Assembly: GCF_014705615.1 (NCBI RefSeq)
Contig: NZ_JACXJA010000022.1
Span: forward strand, 62,001 to 126,000
DNA from: Paenibacillus oceani
Lineage (GTDB): Bacteria > Bacillota > Bacilli > Paenibacillales > NBRC-103111
Reading direction: 5' to 3'
DNA length: 64,000 bases
Within the stretch, counting starts at the first letter, position 1; each line of letters opens with the position of its first letter. Position numbers and translations under genes: made by a program. Below, piece by piece: positions 35,101-42,703 of the stretch. The notes below the pieces were generated by a model, which did no database searches, was not told the origin of the DNA, and saw only the letters and a list, made by a program, of their open reading frames with translations.

Positions 35101-35838
35101 GACAATGCGGAGGTGCTCGTAGCGGGCATGGTACTGTCCGCTAAGCCGCACCTGACCAAGAAAGGGCAACCGATGGGGTTTGCCGAGCTGGAGAACCGGA
35201 TCGCCAAGGTGGAGGTTGTCCTGTTCCCGGAAGTGTGGAAGAAGGCGTCCACGCTTATGCAAAAAGGGAATGCGCTGTTCATGAAGGCGCGGCTCCAGCA
35301 TCACGACGAGGACGTCAAGCTGATCGCAGACCGCGTCGTGCCGTTGGAGGCGCCCGATGCGTCGCAGCAGGCCCGGGCGCTGAAGCGCCAACCGGGCGGC
35401 TCGCGAAGCGGAGTCGCTGCTTCGCGCGGCGGCGAAGCGAGACGCGAGAGCGCGCCAGCGCCAGCAGTAGCGGAAGCGAGGAACGCGGCCGGGAGCGTGA
35501 GAGCGGAGCGATCGGGTGAGGGAGCCGCCGGAGGCGAAGAGCCGGCACAAGTGCGTGTGCAAACGCCGCAGGCGAAGCAGCCCGAACCTGCACGCAGCGC
35601 GCCCGGGCGGACGCAGCGGCTGTTCGTCAAAATAACCGCGGACCGCGAGCAGCCGCAGCGGCTGAGCGGGCTGCAAAGCTTGCTGCAGCGGCACGCAGGA
35701 GCGATGCCGGTCGTGCTTTTCTACGAACGCGAACAGCGCCTGCTTGCGCTGAACGAGGCGTACAATGTAAAGCCGTCGCCGGATCTGATCAAGGAAATCG
35801 GCGATATCATGGGACCCGACTCCGCTCGTGTCAAATAG
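32173..35838 (+). CDS. dnaE: DNA polymerase III subunit alpha DnaE
   Basis: A 1221-aa replicative polymerase of the DnaE class. Start GTG 32173 (VKGFVHLHAHSEYSLLDG) follows AAGGGGG; the open frame upstream has no ribosome site. Domains: PHP (1-210, HLHAHSEYSL at the start), catalytic palm with PDIDIDFSDERRDEV near residue 403, fingers, helix-hairpin-helix, and an OB fold (about 980-1060; VLVAGMVLSAKPHLTKKGQP). Between the OB fold and the conserved tail (RLFVKITADREQ onward) lies an insert of about 80 residues (about 1066-1148) rich in Arg, Ala, Glu and Gly, so the protein is about 100 aa longer than B. subtilis DnaE. Confidence 0.97.
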   Translation: MKGFVHLHAHSEYSLLDGASRIERMAEQAARLGMPALALTDHGVMYGAIPFYKACKANGIKPIIGCEVYVATGSMLTKASRQEQPTHHLILLAKNETGYRNLMKLVSDAHLRGFHYKPRTDLEQLAKHAEGLVCLSACLGSEISQHLLYDRREEALAAALRFRGMFGDDFYLEIQDHGLIEQKKVMQAMIGLSRETGIPLVATNDAHYVMAEDHVAQDVLICIGTGKTLDDPDRLKFHTEQMYLKSPEEMAKLFAHVPEALDHTIDIADKCSLELELGQLILPEYQPVPEGMTSGQYLRKLCEEGLATRYRALSKWADAGYRAKLEDRLLYELDVIGNMGYSDYFLIVWDFIRFAHEQEIVTGPGRGSSAGSLVAYVLNITDVDPIKYGLLFERFLNPERVSMPDIDIDFSDERRDEVINYVVDKYGVEHVAQIITFGTMAAKAAVRDVGRVMNLPYHEVDRAAKLIPNQLGITIEEALNQSQELKDLCAKHPGTARLVEMAMKVEGFPRHASTHAAGVVISREPLTNYVPLQEGTETVALTQYSMENLEAVGLLKMDFLGLRYLSIIERTLRWVREQTGEKIDFHAVSYEDAATYELLSRGDTTGIFQFESAGCRRVLKELKPSTFEDIISVVALYRPGPMEFIPKYIQGKHGLIRVEYPHPELEPILRDTYGIIVYQEQIMQIASKMAGFRLGEADELRRAVSKKKREVLDEERAHFVAGSLKEGYSEAEANKVYDMIVRFANYGFPRAHATAYGVLAFQTAYLKAHYPVTFMASMLASVMGSHRKVAEYVDECRKMGIEVLPPDVCESGIQFTPVNGAIRFGLAAIKNVGTHAMETIIRERGDRPYESLLDFCRRVDLRVCNKRVIESLIQGGAMDSLPGHRAQHIAVLDETVEAAQKWKKEREDLQLHLFGFTEETNWTVDLPDVRPYSQMQKLEFERELLGLYLSGHPLDAYEELIAEVDADLLHELPEYEDNAEVLVAGMVLSAKPHLTKKGQPMGFAELENRIAKVEVVLFPEVWKKASTLMQKGNALFMKARLQHHDEDVKLIADRVVPLEAPDASQQARALKRQPGGSRSGVAASRGGEARRESAPAPAVAEARNAAGSVRAERSGEGAAGGEEPAQVRVQTPQAKQPEPARSAPGRTQRLFVKITADREQPQRLSGLQSLLQRHAGAMPVVLFYEREQRLLALNEAYNVKPSPDLIKEIGDIMGPDSARVK

Positions 35839-36056
35839 CTGTAAGGCGGATGCCGATTGACGAAGATTGACGGTGCAGCAGCCGGTTGCATGGACAGACG
35901 GGCATTCGTCAAGCAGAGCCATACCGTCCCCGTCCGCAGGGCAATTCGAGAGGGGAGAACTTAGCCTGCGAGCAAGAATAAAGGCGGCTCAATAGACCAA
36001 AGCCTGTTCCAACCTAGCCCAACAATCTATCGCGGATTCGGACCGATAGAAGTCAT

Positions 36057-36100
36057 AGAAGCATGCGTCTCCATATTTCTATGGAAGCGGATGCTTCTTT
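36057..36100 (+). terminator. dnaE terminator
   Basis: AGAAGCAT (36057-36064) pairs with ATGCTTCT (36091-36098) and CCATA with TATGG inside, then TT and more T. About 220 bp after the dnaE stop. Confidence 0.7.
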
Positions 36101-36317
36101 GCTTTGTTTCTGGGAAGGATAGCAGCCCTAGCTATGCCGGTGTATAAGGAGGAGCCTGCTGCTATTGAGGACACGATCCCGGGTTGCTGGAAGTGTGTGC
36201 TTTCGTTTAATGTGACATGGGAGCACAACAATTCACTGGTATGATGAGGGTTTTAACTAATATTTTCTATTAATCCTTCTTACAGGTGGGCATTTGCGCC
36301 GAACCTAACTGGAAGCT

Positions 36318-36463
36318 CAAAATAAGAGTTGCTAGCACCTCTTATTTTGCTCCGAATCGCCTCGCTTCTCAAAATAAGAGCTTTTTACCCCTCTTATTTT
36401 GCGGATTTCCTTTGATTTCGCTCGAAAAGCTTAGAATAAGAGCTCCCAAAAGCTCTTAATATT
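36318..36463. repeat. Three successive AATAAGAG hairpins
   Basis: CAAAATAAGAG/CTCTTATTTTG occurs twice as an exact 11-bp stem (36318-36349 and 36370-36401), each with a 10-nt loop; a third, imperfect copy (AATAAGAGCT/AGCTCTTAATATT) spans 36435-36463. Neither copy has a T tract outside the stem. The loops differ while the stems are conserved. Confidence 0.8.
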
Positions 36464-36535
36464 GTAAAAATGAACGGAGTCCGCCCATTAAGAGTCACAA
36501 ACCACCCTTATCAGTTGGATTTGACCATCCTTCTC

Positions 36536-36780
36536 CCGCCACCCCGCTCTCGCACCAACCGTCGCTTTACCAACCACCGTCCTGCCCTCAGCCAATAGCC
36601 ACTGACTAATTACCCACCACCATCCCGCCACCCGTCAATAGCCAGCCATTTAACCGTCCACCATCCTGCCCTGCGCCAATAGCCACTGACTAGCTCCCCA
36701 CCGCCGTCCCGCTTCCCGCCAATAGCCATCCGCTTAACCGCCCACTATCGGTCCTGCGCCAACTAGTCACCGCCATCCGG
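36536..36780. repeat. C-rich degenerate tandem repeat, period about 42 bp
   Basis: The core CAATAGCC occurs at 36593, 36636, 36677 and 36720, with a worn copy (CAACTAG) at 36760; spacings are 43, 41, 43 and 40, so the true unit may be an 84-bp dimer (alternate units share CCACTGACTA or CCATTTAACCG). The plus strand is strongly C-rich and G-poor. No open frame follows it. Confidence 0.8.
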
Positions 36781-37124
36781 CCCCCGTCTCCTCTCCATCC
36801 ATCGCCTATCGTCTAATTGATCTCCACGCGCTTTCCGTCCCGCCGCCCGCCGCCCGTAAGGCCAATTAAACGCCCTTTCGTGTCCCCAACAATCCGCTCC
36901 CAAAAAAACGCAAAAAACGGACAACTTATCCCGAACATTCCTCGGCCGGTCTGCATACATTTAGTAAAACCCGGACGGGTGACCGGGCCCTTACCGTCCT
37001 ATTTCCGATAGGCGTCGCATGGCTGAGGTGGAGGTAGGGCGGACCGCTCGCACCCTGGCAACCCGGCGCAAGAAGCTCGGCCACGCTTAGTGAATCCATA
37101 TCCATATACCAGGAGGAAATGCCT

Positions 37125-37649
37125 ATGTCCAACCGTTTGGCTTTGCATATGCTTGCCGAAAGAGGCGTCACGCTCCGGCAGGTCGCGGAGATCGTCCACA
37201 AGCTCCAACTGCCGTACAACGACGAGCTGACGGTGGAAGAGTGCGAGGAAAGCGTCATGGCCGTACTCAGTAAACGGGAAGTGCAGTATACGCTGTACAC
37301 TGGAATCGCACTGGACATTCTGGCGGAGAAAGGGCTGCTGCCACAGCCGCTGCAGGAAATTATGGAAAACGACGAGTCGCTCTACGGCGTCGATGAGACG
37401 CTCGCCCTGGGCATCGTGCACGTATACGGGATGATCGGGCTGACCAGTTTCGGCTATTTGGACAAGGAAAAAACAGGCGTCATCCGTTCGCTCAACAACC
37501 ACGCCACAGAGATCCACGTCTTCCTCGACGATCTGGTCGCCGGGCTGGCTGCCGCGGCGTCGGCCAGGATCGCGCATCAGAACAAAAACGCCAAGCAATA
37601 TGACAGCGAGGACTCCGGCGATCAAAAGAACGAGGACCCGGCGCCATGA
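37125..37649 (+). CDS. pgpA: Phosphatidylglycerophosphatase A (PgpA family)
   Basis: A 174-aa protein of the PgpA/YutG family, which removes phosphate from phosphatidylglycerol phosphate in phospholipid synthesis. Typical segments: ERGVTLRQVAEIVHKLQLPY, SVMAVLSKREVQYTLYTGIA and ALGIVHVYGMIGLTSFGYLD. The C-terminal about 20 residues are hydrophilic. Start ATG 37125 is 8 nt after AGGAGG; the ATG six bases earlier is too close. It starts a run of lipid and glycolysis genes. Confidence 0.85.
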   Translation: MSNRLALHMLAERGVTLRQVAEIVHKLQLPYNDELTVEECEESVMAVLSKREVQYTLYTGIALDILAEKGLLPQPLQEIMENDESLYGVDETLALGIVHVYGMIGLTSFGYLDKEKTGVIRSLNNHATEIHVFLDDLVAGLAAAASARIAHQNKNAKQYDSEDSGDQKNEDPAP

Positions 37650-37747
37650 TTCGACACCAGTTTCCTTGCGGGTAAAAGACGGAATATGGTATCATGGTTG
37701 CAATGTACACGAGAGGCGTTTCGGTAGTCAGGGAGGTTTTCAGTAGC

Positions 37748-37936
37748 ATGTGGACGGTCATCTATATCGCTCCGACCGCGAAAATCGCAGAGCGAATCAA
37801 ACAAAAACTGACGGATGAAGGGTTTTTGGTACAAGTTCGCCCTGTTAGCCTATCGAAGCATCAATTCGAAATTCTCGTTCCTGAGGGCGAGCTGGAAGAA
37901 GTCCAGGAAGTGTTGAACGCAATTTTGCACGGATGA
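37748..37936 (+). CDS. Small conserved-type protein between pgpA and accD
   Basis: A 62-aa protein, beta-alpha-beta in appearance (WTVIYIAPTAKIAERIKQKL, then GFLVQVRPVSL and QFEILVPEGE). It resembles small DUF2007-like signalling-type domains, but that is a guess. ATG 37748 follows GGGAGG. Lies 125 bp before accD. Confidence 0.7.
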   Translation: MWTVIYIAPTAKIAERIKQKLTDEGFLVQVRPVSLSKHQFEILVPEGELEEVQEVLNAILHG

Positions 37937-38061
37937 GGTACACCCGAAGCGGCACGATAGAGGCGACTGCGCTCGCCCGGGCATGCGTCCGTTCCAGCCT
38001 CGGGCATGCGCCGGTCTGCAGCGCCGAATACGGATGACAACGGTTTTGGAGAGGTGTAAAT

Positions 38062-38940
38062 GTGGCAATAAAAGATTTTTTCCAGAAGAAACGCAAGTAC
38101 GCTACCATCCCGTCGGAACAATCGAAGCGTGAAATACCGGAAGGCATCATGAGCAAATGCCCCAAATGCGGCACAATTCAGTACAGCAAGGAATTGGGCA
38201 AAAACTTGAAGGTTTGCACATCATGCGATTATCATAACAAGCTGAGTGCCTTTGAACGAATTGAGATTACGATGGACGACGGCCGTTTTTTCGAATTCGA
38301 CCGCGATATGATTTCCGAAGACCCGTTGGAATTCCCCGACTACGTCAACAAGCTGACCCGGTCGATGGAGTCGACGGGCCTTCGTGATGCAGTCGTTACC
38401 GGCGAAGGGACGATCGGAGGTTATCCGGTTATCGTGGCGGTGATGACCGCCGACTTTTTCCTCGGCACGCTCGGCTCCGTAGTCGGAGAAAAGATTACGA
38501 GAGCGATCGAAACCGCGATCCAGAAAAAGTATCCGCTGATCATCTTCTCGACTTCAGGGGGAGCACGGACGCAAGAAAGCATCCTCAGCCTGATGCAGAT
38601 GGCCAAGACGAGCGCGGCGCTCGCCAAGCTTGACGATGCCGGAGGCCTATATATTTCGATCATAACCGAGCCGACCTACGGCGGAGTGTCCGCCAGCTTC
38701 GCCATGCTTGGCGACATTATCATTGCCGAGCCGGGAGCCCGCTTCGGCTTTGCCGGACGGATCGTGATTGAAGAGACGATTCGCCAGAAGCTGCCGGAAG
38801 GATTTCAGACGGCGGAATTTAACCATAAGCACGGACAACTGGACAAAGTCATTCATCGCAAGGAACTCCGCTCCTCGTTGATCAAGCTGCTGGAGCTGCA
38901 TACCGTTAAACCGACCAAGGAGGCAAGTGCGAATGGCTAA
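38062..38940 (+). CDS. accD: Acetyl-CoA carboxylase carboxyltransferase subunit beta
   Basis: A 292-aa AccD with the N-terminal zinc ribbon Cys33-x2-Cys36 ... Cys52-x2-Cys55 and a crotonase-fold core ([34 protein letters not shown]). With AccA it transfers the carboxyl group from biotin to acetyl-CoA, making malonyl-CoA. Start GTG 38062 follows GGAGAGG. The gene overlaps accA by 8 bp. No FapR-like operator was recognised upstream. Confidence 0.96.
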   Translation: MAIKDFFQKKRKYATIPSEQSKREIPEGIMSKCPKCGTIQYSKELGKNLKVCTSCDYHNKLSAFERIEITMDDGRFFEFDRDMISEDPLEFPDYVNKLTRSMESTGLRDAVVTGEGTIGGYPVIVAVMTADFFLGTLGSVVGEKITRAIETAIQKKYPLIIFSTSGGARTQESILSLMQMAKTSAALAKLDDAGGLYISIITEPTYGGVSASFAMLGDIIIAEPGARFGFAGRIVIEETIRQKLPEGFQTAEFNHKHGQLDKVIHRKELRSSLIKLLELHTVKPTKEASANG

Positions 38941-39916
38941 TGAGCTGCCCTTTGAACGTAAACTTGCCGAATTGAAAAGCAAGATCGACGATCTGCGTAA
39001 GTTCGGTGAAGAGAAACAAATCGACTTCTCCGACGAAATCGCCAAGCTGGAAGCTCGTTACGTCCAGCACGAAGAAGAGTTGTACCATAACTTGACCGCC
39101 GGGCAGAAGATGGCGATCGCGCGCCACCCGTCGCGTCCGACGACGCTGGACTTCATTCAATACCTTTGTACCGATTTTATCGAGATGCACGGAGACCGGA
39201 TGTTCGCGGACGATCTGGCGATTGTCGGAGGGATTGCGAAGTTTCAGGGCGTTCCCGTTACCGTAATCGGCCACCAGAAAGGCAAAGATACGAAGGACAA
39301 CATCGCCCGCAACTTCGGCAGCCCGCATCCGGAAGGATACCGCAAGGCGCTCCGGCTGATGAAGCAAGCGGACAAGTTCCGCAGGCCGATCATTACGTTT
39401 TTGGATACGAAGGGCGCTTTTCCCGGGGCTACGGCCGAGGAGCGAGGCGTCGGCGAATCGATCGCCCGCAATCTGCTGGAGATGGCAAGGCTTCGCGTAC
39501 CGGTCGTCGTCGTCGTGATCGGCGAAGGCGGCAGCGGTGGCGCGCTGGCGCTGGGCGTCGGCAACCGCGTTCTGATGCTGGAACACGCAATTTACTCCGT
39601 GCTGTCGCCGGAGGGGGCAGCGTCGATCCTGTTCAAGGACGCTTCCAGAGCGGCGGAGATGGCGGAGGCGATGAAAATTACGGCCGACGATCTGCTTCAA
39701 CTCGAGGCGATCGATGAAATTATCAAGGAGCCGCGCGGAGGCGCTCACCGGAATCCGGAGGAGCAGGCCGAAAGCGTGAAAGCCGCAATATGGAACCATC
39801 TGCAGCAGTTGATGAAGATGAACGAAGACGAACTCGTCTCCGATCGTTATGAGAAATTCCGCAAGATCGGCAAGTTTACGTATATGCACGAAGCAGTGGA
39901 GCAAGTTGATCATTAG
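38933..39916 (+). CDS. accA: Acetyl-CoA carboxylase carboxyltransferase subunit alpha
   Basis: A 327-aa AccA. ATG 38933 ([14 protein letters not shown]) overlaps the accD end and has GGAGG upstream. Typical blocks: [40 protein letters not shown] and [17 protein letters not shown]. Partner of AccD. Followed after 48 bp by pyk; the pfkA gene that sits here in B. subtilis is absent. Confidence 0.96.
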   Translation: MANELPFERKLAELKSKIDDLRKFGEEKQIDFSDEIAKLEARYVQHEEELYHNLTAGQKMAIARHPSRPTTLDFIQYLCTDFIEMHGDRMFADDLAIVGGIAKFQGVPVTVIGHQKGKDTKDNIARNFGSPHPEGYRKALRLMKQADKFRRPIITFLDTKGAFPGATAEERGVGESIARNLLEMARLRVPVVVVVIGEGGSGGALALGVGNRVLMLEHAIYSVLSPEGAASILFKDASRAAEMAEAMKITADDLLQLEAIDEIIKEPRGGAHRNPEEQAESVKAAIWNHLQQLMKMNEDELVSDRYEKFRKIGKFTYMHEAVEQVDH

Positions 39917-39964
39917 GCCCCGCACTTCCCGTTAATCCGAAATCTCAGGAGGAACATAACCATC

Positions 39965-41719
39965 ATGCGCAAAACGAAAATTGTATGTACCATCGGACCT
40001 TCCAGTGAATCTTTGCCCGCGCTGAAGCAGCTTATTTCGGCGGGAATGAACGTGGCCAGGCTCAACTTCTCCCACGGCGATTTCGAGGAGCACGGCAACC
40101 GGATCAAGAACATCCGCCAAGCGTGCCTCGAGCTGAACAAAACTGTAGCGATTCTGCTTGATACGAAAGGACCGGAGATTCGTACCGGCAAGCTGAAGGA
40201 CGACTCCTATGAGCTGATGCAGGATGAGTCCATCACGCTCACGACTGAGGAAATCATCGGCGATAACAAACGCATTTCCGTCACGTATAAAGATTTGCCA
40301 CGCGACGTTCATGTCGGCTCGACGATTCTGATTGACGACGGCCTGATCGGACTGACCGTCGTCGATATTCGCGGCAGCGAGATCGAGTGCCGCATCGTCA
40401 ACGGGGGCACGATCAAAAGCAAAAAGGGCGTAAACGTACCGGGCGTCCGCATCTCGCTTCCCGGCATTACCGAGAAGGATGCGAACGACATCATTTTCGG
40501 GATTCAGCAAGGCGTTGACTTCATCGCAGCCTCGTTCGTGCGCAAAGCGTCCGACGTGCTGGAGATTCGTCAGCTGCTGGAAGAACATAGCGCGAACCAT
40601 ATCCAGATTATCTCCAAGATTGAGAACCAGGAAGGCGTTCAAAACCTGGATGAAATTCTCGAAGTATCCGACGGCCTGATGGTCGCCCGCGGCGACCTCG
40701 GCGTGGAGATTCCGGCTGAAGAAGTTCCGCTCGTTCAGAAGCGGATGATCAAAAAATGTAACTTTGTCGGTAAGCCGGTCATCACGGCAACGCAAATGCT
40801 CGACTCGATGCAGCGCAATCCGCGCCCGACGCGTGCGGAGGCGAGTGACGTAGCGAACGCGATCTTCGACGGTACGGATGCGATCATGCTGTCGGGTGAG
40901 ACGGCGGCAGGCAAATATCCGGTCGAATCGGTGCAGACGATGTCTCGGATCGCCGAGCGTGCGGAGTCGGCATTGGAATACCGTGAAATTTTCATTCGTC
41001 AGAGTACGGCGCAGCAAACGACGATTACGGAAGCGATCAGCCAGTCGGTCGCCAGCTCCGCTCTGGATCTGGACGCCAAAGCGATCATTACGCCTACCGA
41101 GAGCGGGTATACGGCACGTATGGTGTCCAAGTACCGTCCGAAATCGCCGATCATCGCGGTTACGCCTAACGAGCAAGTCATGCGCCGCCTGAGCCTCATC
41201 TGGGGTGTGCTGCCGACCCACGGCGAAGAAGCGCGCAATACGGACGAAATGTTCCAGCTCGCCGTAGACAATGCGATGAAGGCCGGACATATCCGTCTCG
41301 GTGATCTCGTTATCATTACGGCAGGCGTTCCTGTAGGCCGTTCCGGCACGACCAACCTGATGAAGGTGCACCATGTCGGCGAGATGATCGCCAAAGGGCA
41401 AGGCATCGGAAGCCAGCCGGCGACAGGTAAAGTCGTCGTAGCGCGCACCGCTCAGGAAGCTTTGGATAAAGTCGTGGAAGGCTCGATTCTGGTCACCGTC
41501 GCCACGGACAAAGACTATATTCCGGCATTCCAGAAGGCGTCGGCTGTCATTACGGAAACCGGCGGCATTACTTCGCATGCGGCAGTAGTCGGTTTGAGCC
41601 TGGGGATTCCGGTGATCGTCGGTGTCGACGAAGCGACTTCGCTGCTTAAGGACGACATGGAAGTGTCCGTTTATGCGGAAGTGGGCGTCATTTACTCCGG
41701 ACAAGCTAAAGTGCTGTAA
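39965..41719 (+). CDS. pyk: Pyruvate kinase with C-terminal extra domain
   Basis: A 584-aa pyruvate kinase, the long Bacillus/Geobacillus type. Start [20 protein letters not shown]; the active site stretch is [20 protein letters not shown] and [19 protein letters not shown]. Residues about 480-584 form the PEP-utiliser-like extra domain ([20 protein letters not shown]). ATG 39965 follows AGGAGG. Converts PEP and ADP to pyruvate and ATP. Confidence 0.97.
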   Translation: MRKTKIVCTIGPSSESLPALKQLISAGMNVARLNFSHGDFEEHGNRIKNIRQACLELNKTVAILLDTKGPEIRTGKLKDDSYELMQDESITLTTEEIIGDNKRISVTYKDLPRDVHVGSTILIDDGLIGLTVVDIRGSEIECRIVNGGTIKSKKGVNVPGVRISLPGITEKDANDIIFGIQQGVDFIAASFVRKASDVLEIRQLLEEHSANHIQIISKIENQEGVQNLDEILEVSDGLMVARGDLGVEIPAEEVPLVQKRMIKKCNFVGKPVITATQMLDSMQRNPRPTRAEASDVANAIFDGTDAIMLSGETAAGKYPVESVQTMSRIAERAESALEYREIFIRQSTAQQTTITEAISQSVASSALDLDAKAIITPTESGYTARMVSKYRPKSPIIAVTPNEQVMRRLSLIWGVLPTHGEEARNTDEMFQLAVDNAMKAGHIRLGDLVIITAGVPVGRSGTTNLMKVHHVGEMIAKGQGIGSQPATGKVVVARTAQEALDKVVEGSILVTVATDKDYIPAFQKASAVITETGGITSHAAVVGLSLGIPVIVGVDEATSLLKDDMEVSVYAEVGVIYSGQAKVL

Positions 41720-41733
41720 AGCGATGAACATAC

Positions 41734-41767
41734 AGAAGGGCCCGAATCTGCGGATACGGGTCCTTCT
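41734..41767 (+). terminator. pyk terminator
   Basis: AGAAGGGCCCG (41734-41744) pairs with CGGGTCCTTCT (41757-41767), one G-T; followed by T and G. Confidence 0.85.
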
Positions 41768-41872
41768 TGTCCGTCGTCTCTATTCCTGCAAGTCAAGGAT
41801 CGGGATAGGCCGGGTGAGGACGGTGCCCGGCTCCTAAATGGGCGAAAATGAAAAGTTTCGGGGGGAGTTTGG

Positions 41873-42703
41873 ATGAGAACGTTATACATATCGGATTTGG
41901 ACGGGACACTGCTCAACGGCGAGCAACGGCTATCGGAGGAAACGATCCGGACGGTAAACGAATGGATTGCGGCAGGAGGCCACTTCTCCGTAGCGACGGC
42001 GCGCTCGTGGGATTCTGCGGGCCACATCCTGGCTCCGCTCGACCTGAAGCTGCCGGTTGTGCTGATTAACGGGGTGTTTCTGTACGATCCGGCAGAGCGC
42101 CGTTATCTCCACGCCAATCTACTCGACCGCCAAGTTGCTATGGAAATCATCGAGACCGAGGAACGCCTGGGACTGAATCCGATCGTATACACCGTCGACG
42201 GCAACGGGCAATTTAAAATATATTACAAAGGCCTGTTTAATCCGAGCGAAACGAACTATGTCACAGACCGTCTCCGGATAGGTGACGAGCGGTTCCGGCT
42301 CGTGACCGAGCACGACATTCCGGCCGACGAACAGATCATGGAAGTGAATGCGATCGGGACAGAGGCTGAGCTGTTGGAAATGTACCGGTTGTTCAGCTCG
42401 CGCAGCAGGGAGGTGTTGTGCCACTTCGGCCCGGACATCTACACGCCGGGATACCATTGGCTCGAAATGAATCATCCCCGGGCCAACAAGCGGGACGGCG
42501 TCGCGCAGCTTAAGCAGCTGCTGCAGGCGGATCGGATCGTCTGCTTCGGCGACAACCTGAACGATCTGCCGATGTTCGAGATCGCCGACGAGAAGTATGC
42601 GATGGGCAACGCCCATCCGCTACTGATCGAGAAGGCGACGGCCCGGCTCGCGACCAATGTGGAGCATGGAGTCGCCCGCTATTTGCAGACGCTCACTCCT
42701 TAA
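41873..42703 (+). CDS. Cof-type HAD-superfamily phosphatase
   Basis: A 276-aa HAD hydrolase. Motif I is SDLDGTLLNGEQ (nucleophile Asp about 7), the Lys is in HPRANKRDGVAQL and motif III is CFGDNLNDLPMFE. The C2-type cap is in the middle. Such enzymes dephosphorylate sugar phosphates or flavin precursors; the substrate is not readable. ATG 41873 follows GGGGGAG. Its 3' end overlaps the convergent AraC gene by 11 bp. Confidence 0.9.
   Translation: MRTLYISDLDGTLLNGEQRLSEETIRTVNEWIAAGGHFSVATARSWDSAGHILAPLDLKLPVVLINGVFLYDPAERRYLHANLLDRQVAMEIIETEERLGLNPIVYTVDGNGQFKIYYKGLFNPSETNYVTDRLRIGDERFRLVTEHDIPADEQIMEVNAIGTEAELLEMYRLFSSRSREVLCHFGPDIYTPGYHWLEMNHPRANKRDGVAQLKQLLQADRIVCFGDNLNDLPMFEIADEKYAMGNAHPLLIEKATARLATNVEHGVARYLQTLTP

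Larger units (their letters stand above)
35839..37124. other. Gene-free stretch with hairpins and C-rich repeats
   Basis: About 1.29 kb without a convincing gene. It holds the dnaE terminator, three AATAAGAG hairpins and a C-rich tandem repeat, listed separately. A 36-codon open frame at 36134-36244 is possible but has no recognisable family. The last 140 bp contain pgpA's ribosome site AGGAGG. Confidence 0.7.

Noticed and set aside
34078-35922. 614-codon open frame antisense to dnaE
   Set aside because: Lies opposite the conserved dnaE frame, has no ribosome site or recognisable domain; a by-product of GC-rich codon use.
36134-36244. 36-codon open frame beginning MPVYKEEPAAIEDT
   Set aside because: Contains CWKC but no complete motif, weak ribosome site and no recognisable relatives; could be a tiny gene but cannot be supported.
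36536-36780. CRISPR array or coding repeat
   Set aside because: Degenerate tandem units with no constant repeat/spacer division and no open frame.
37937-38061. FapR operator upstream of accD
   Set aside because: Looked for the typical palindrome and found nothing convincing.
39932-41731. 599-codon open frame antisense to pyk
   Set aside because: Opposes a strongly conserved pyruvate kinase; composition (His/Arg/Asp-rich) is that of a mirror frame.
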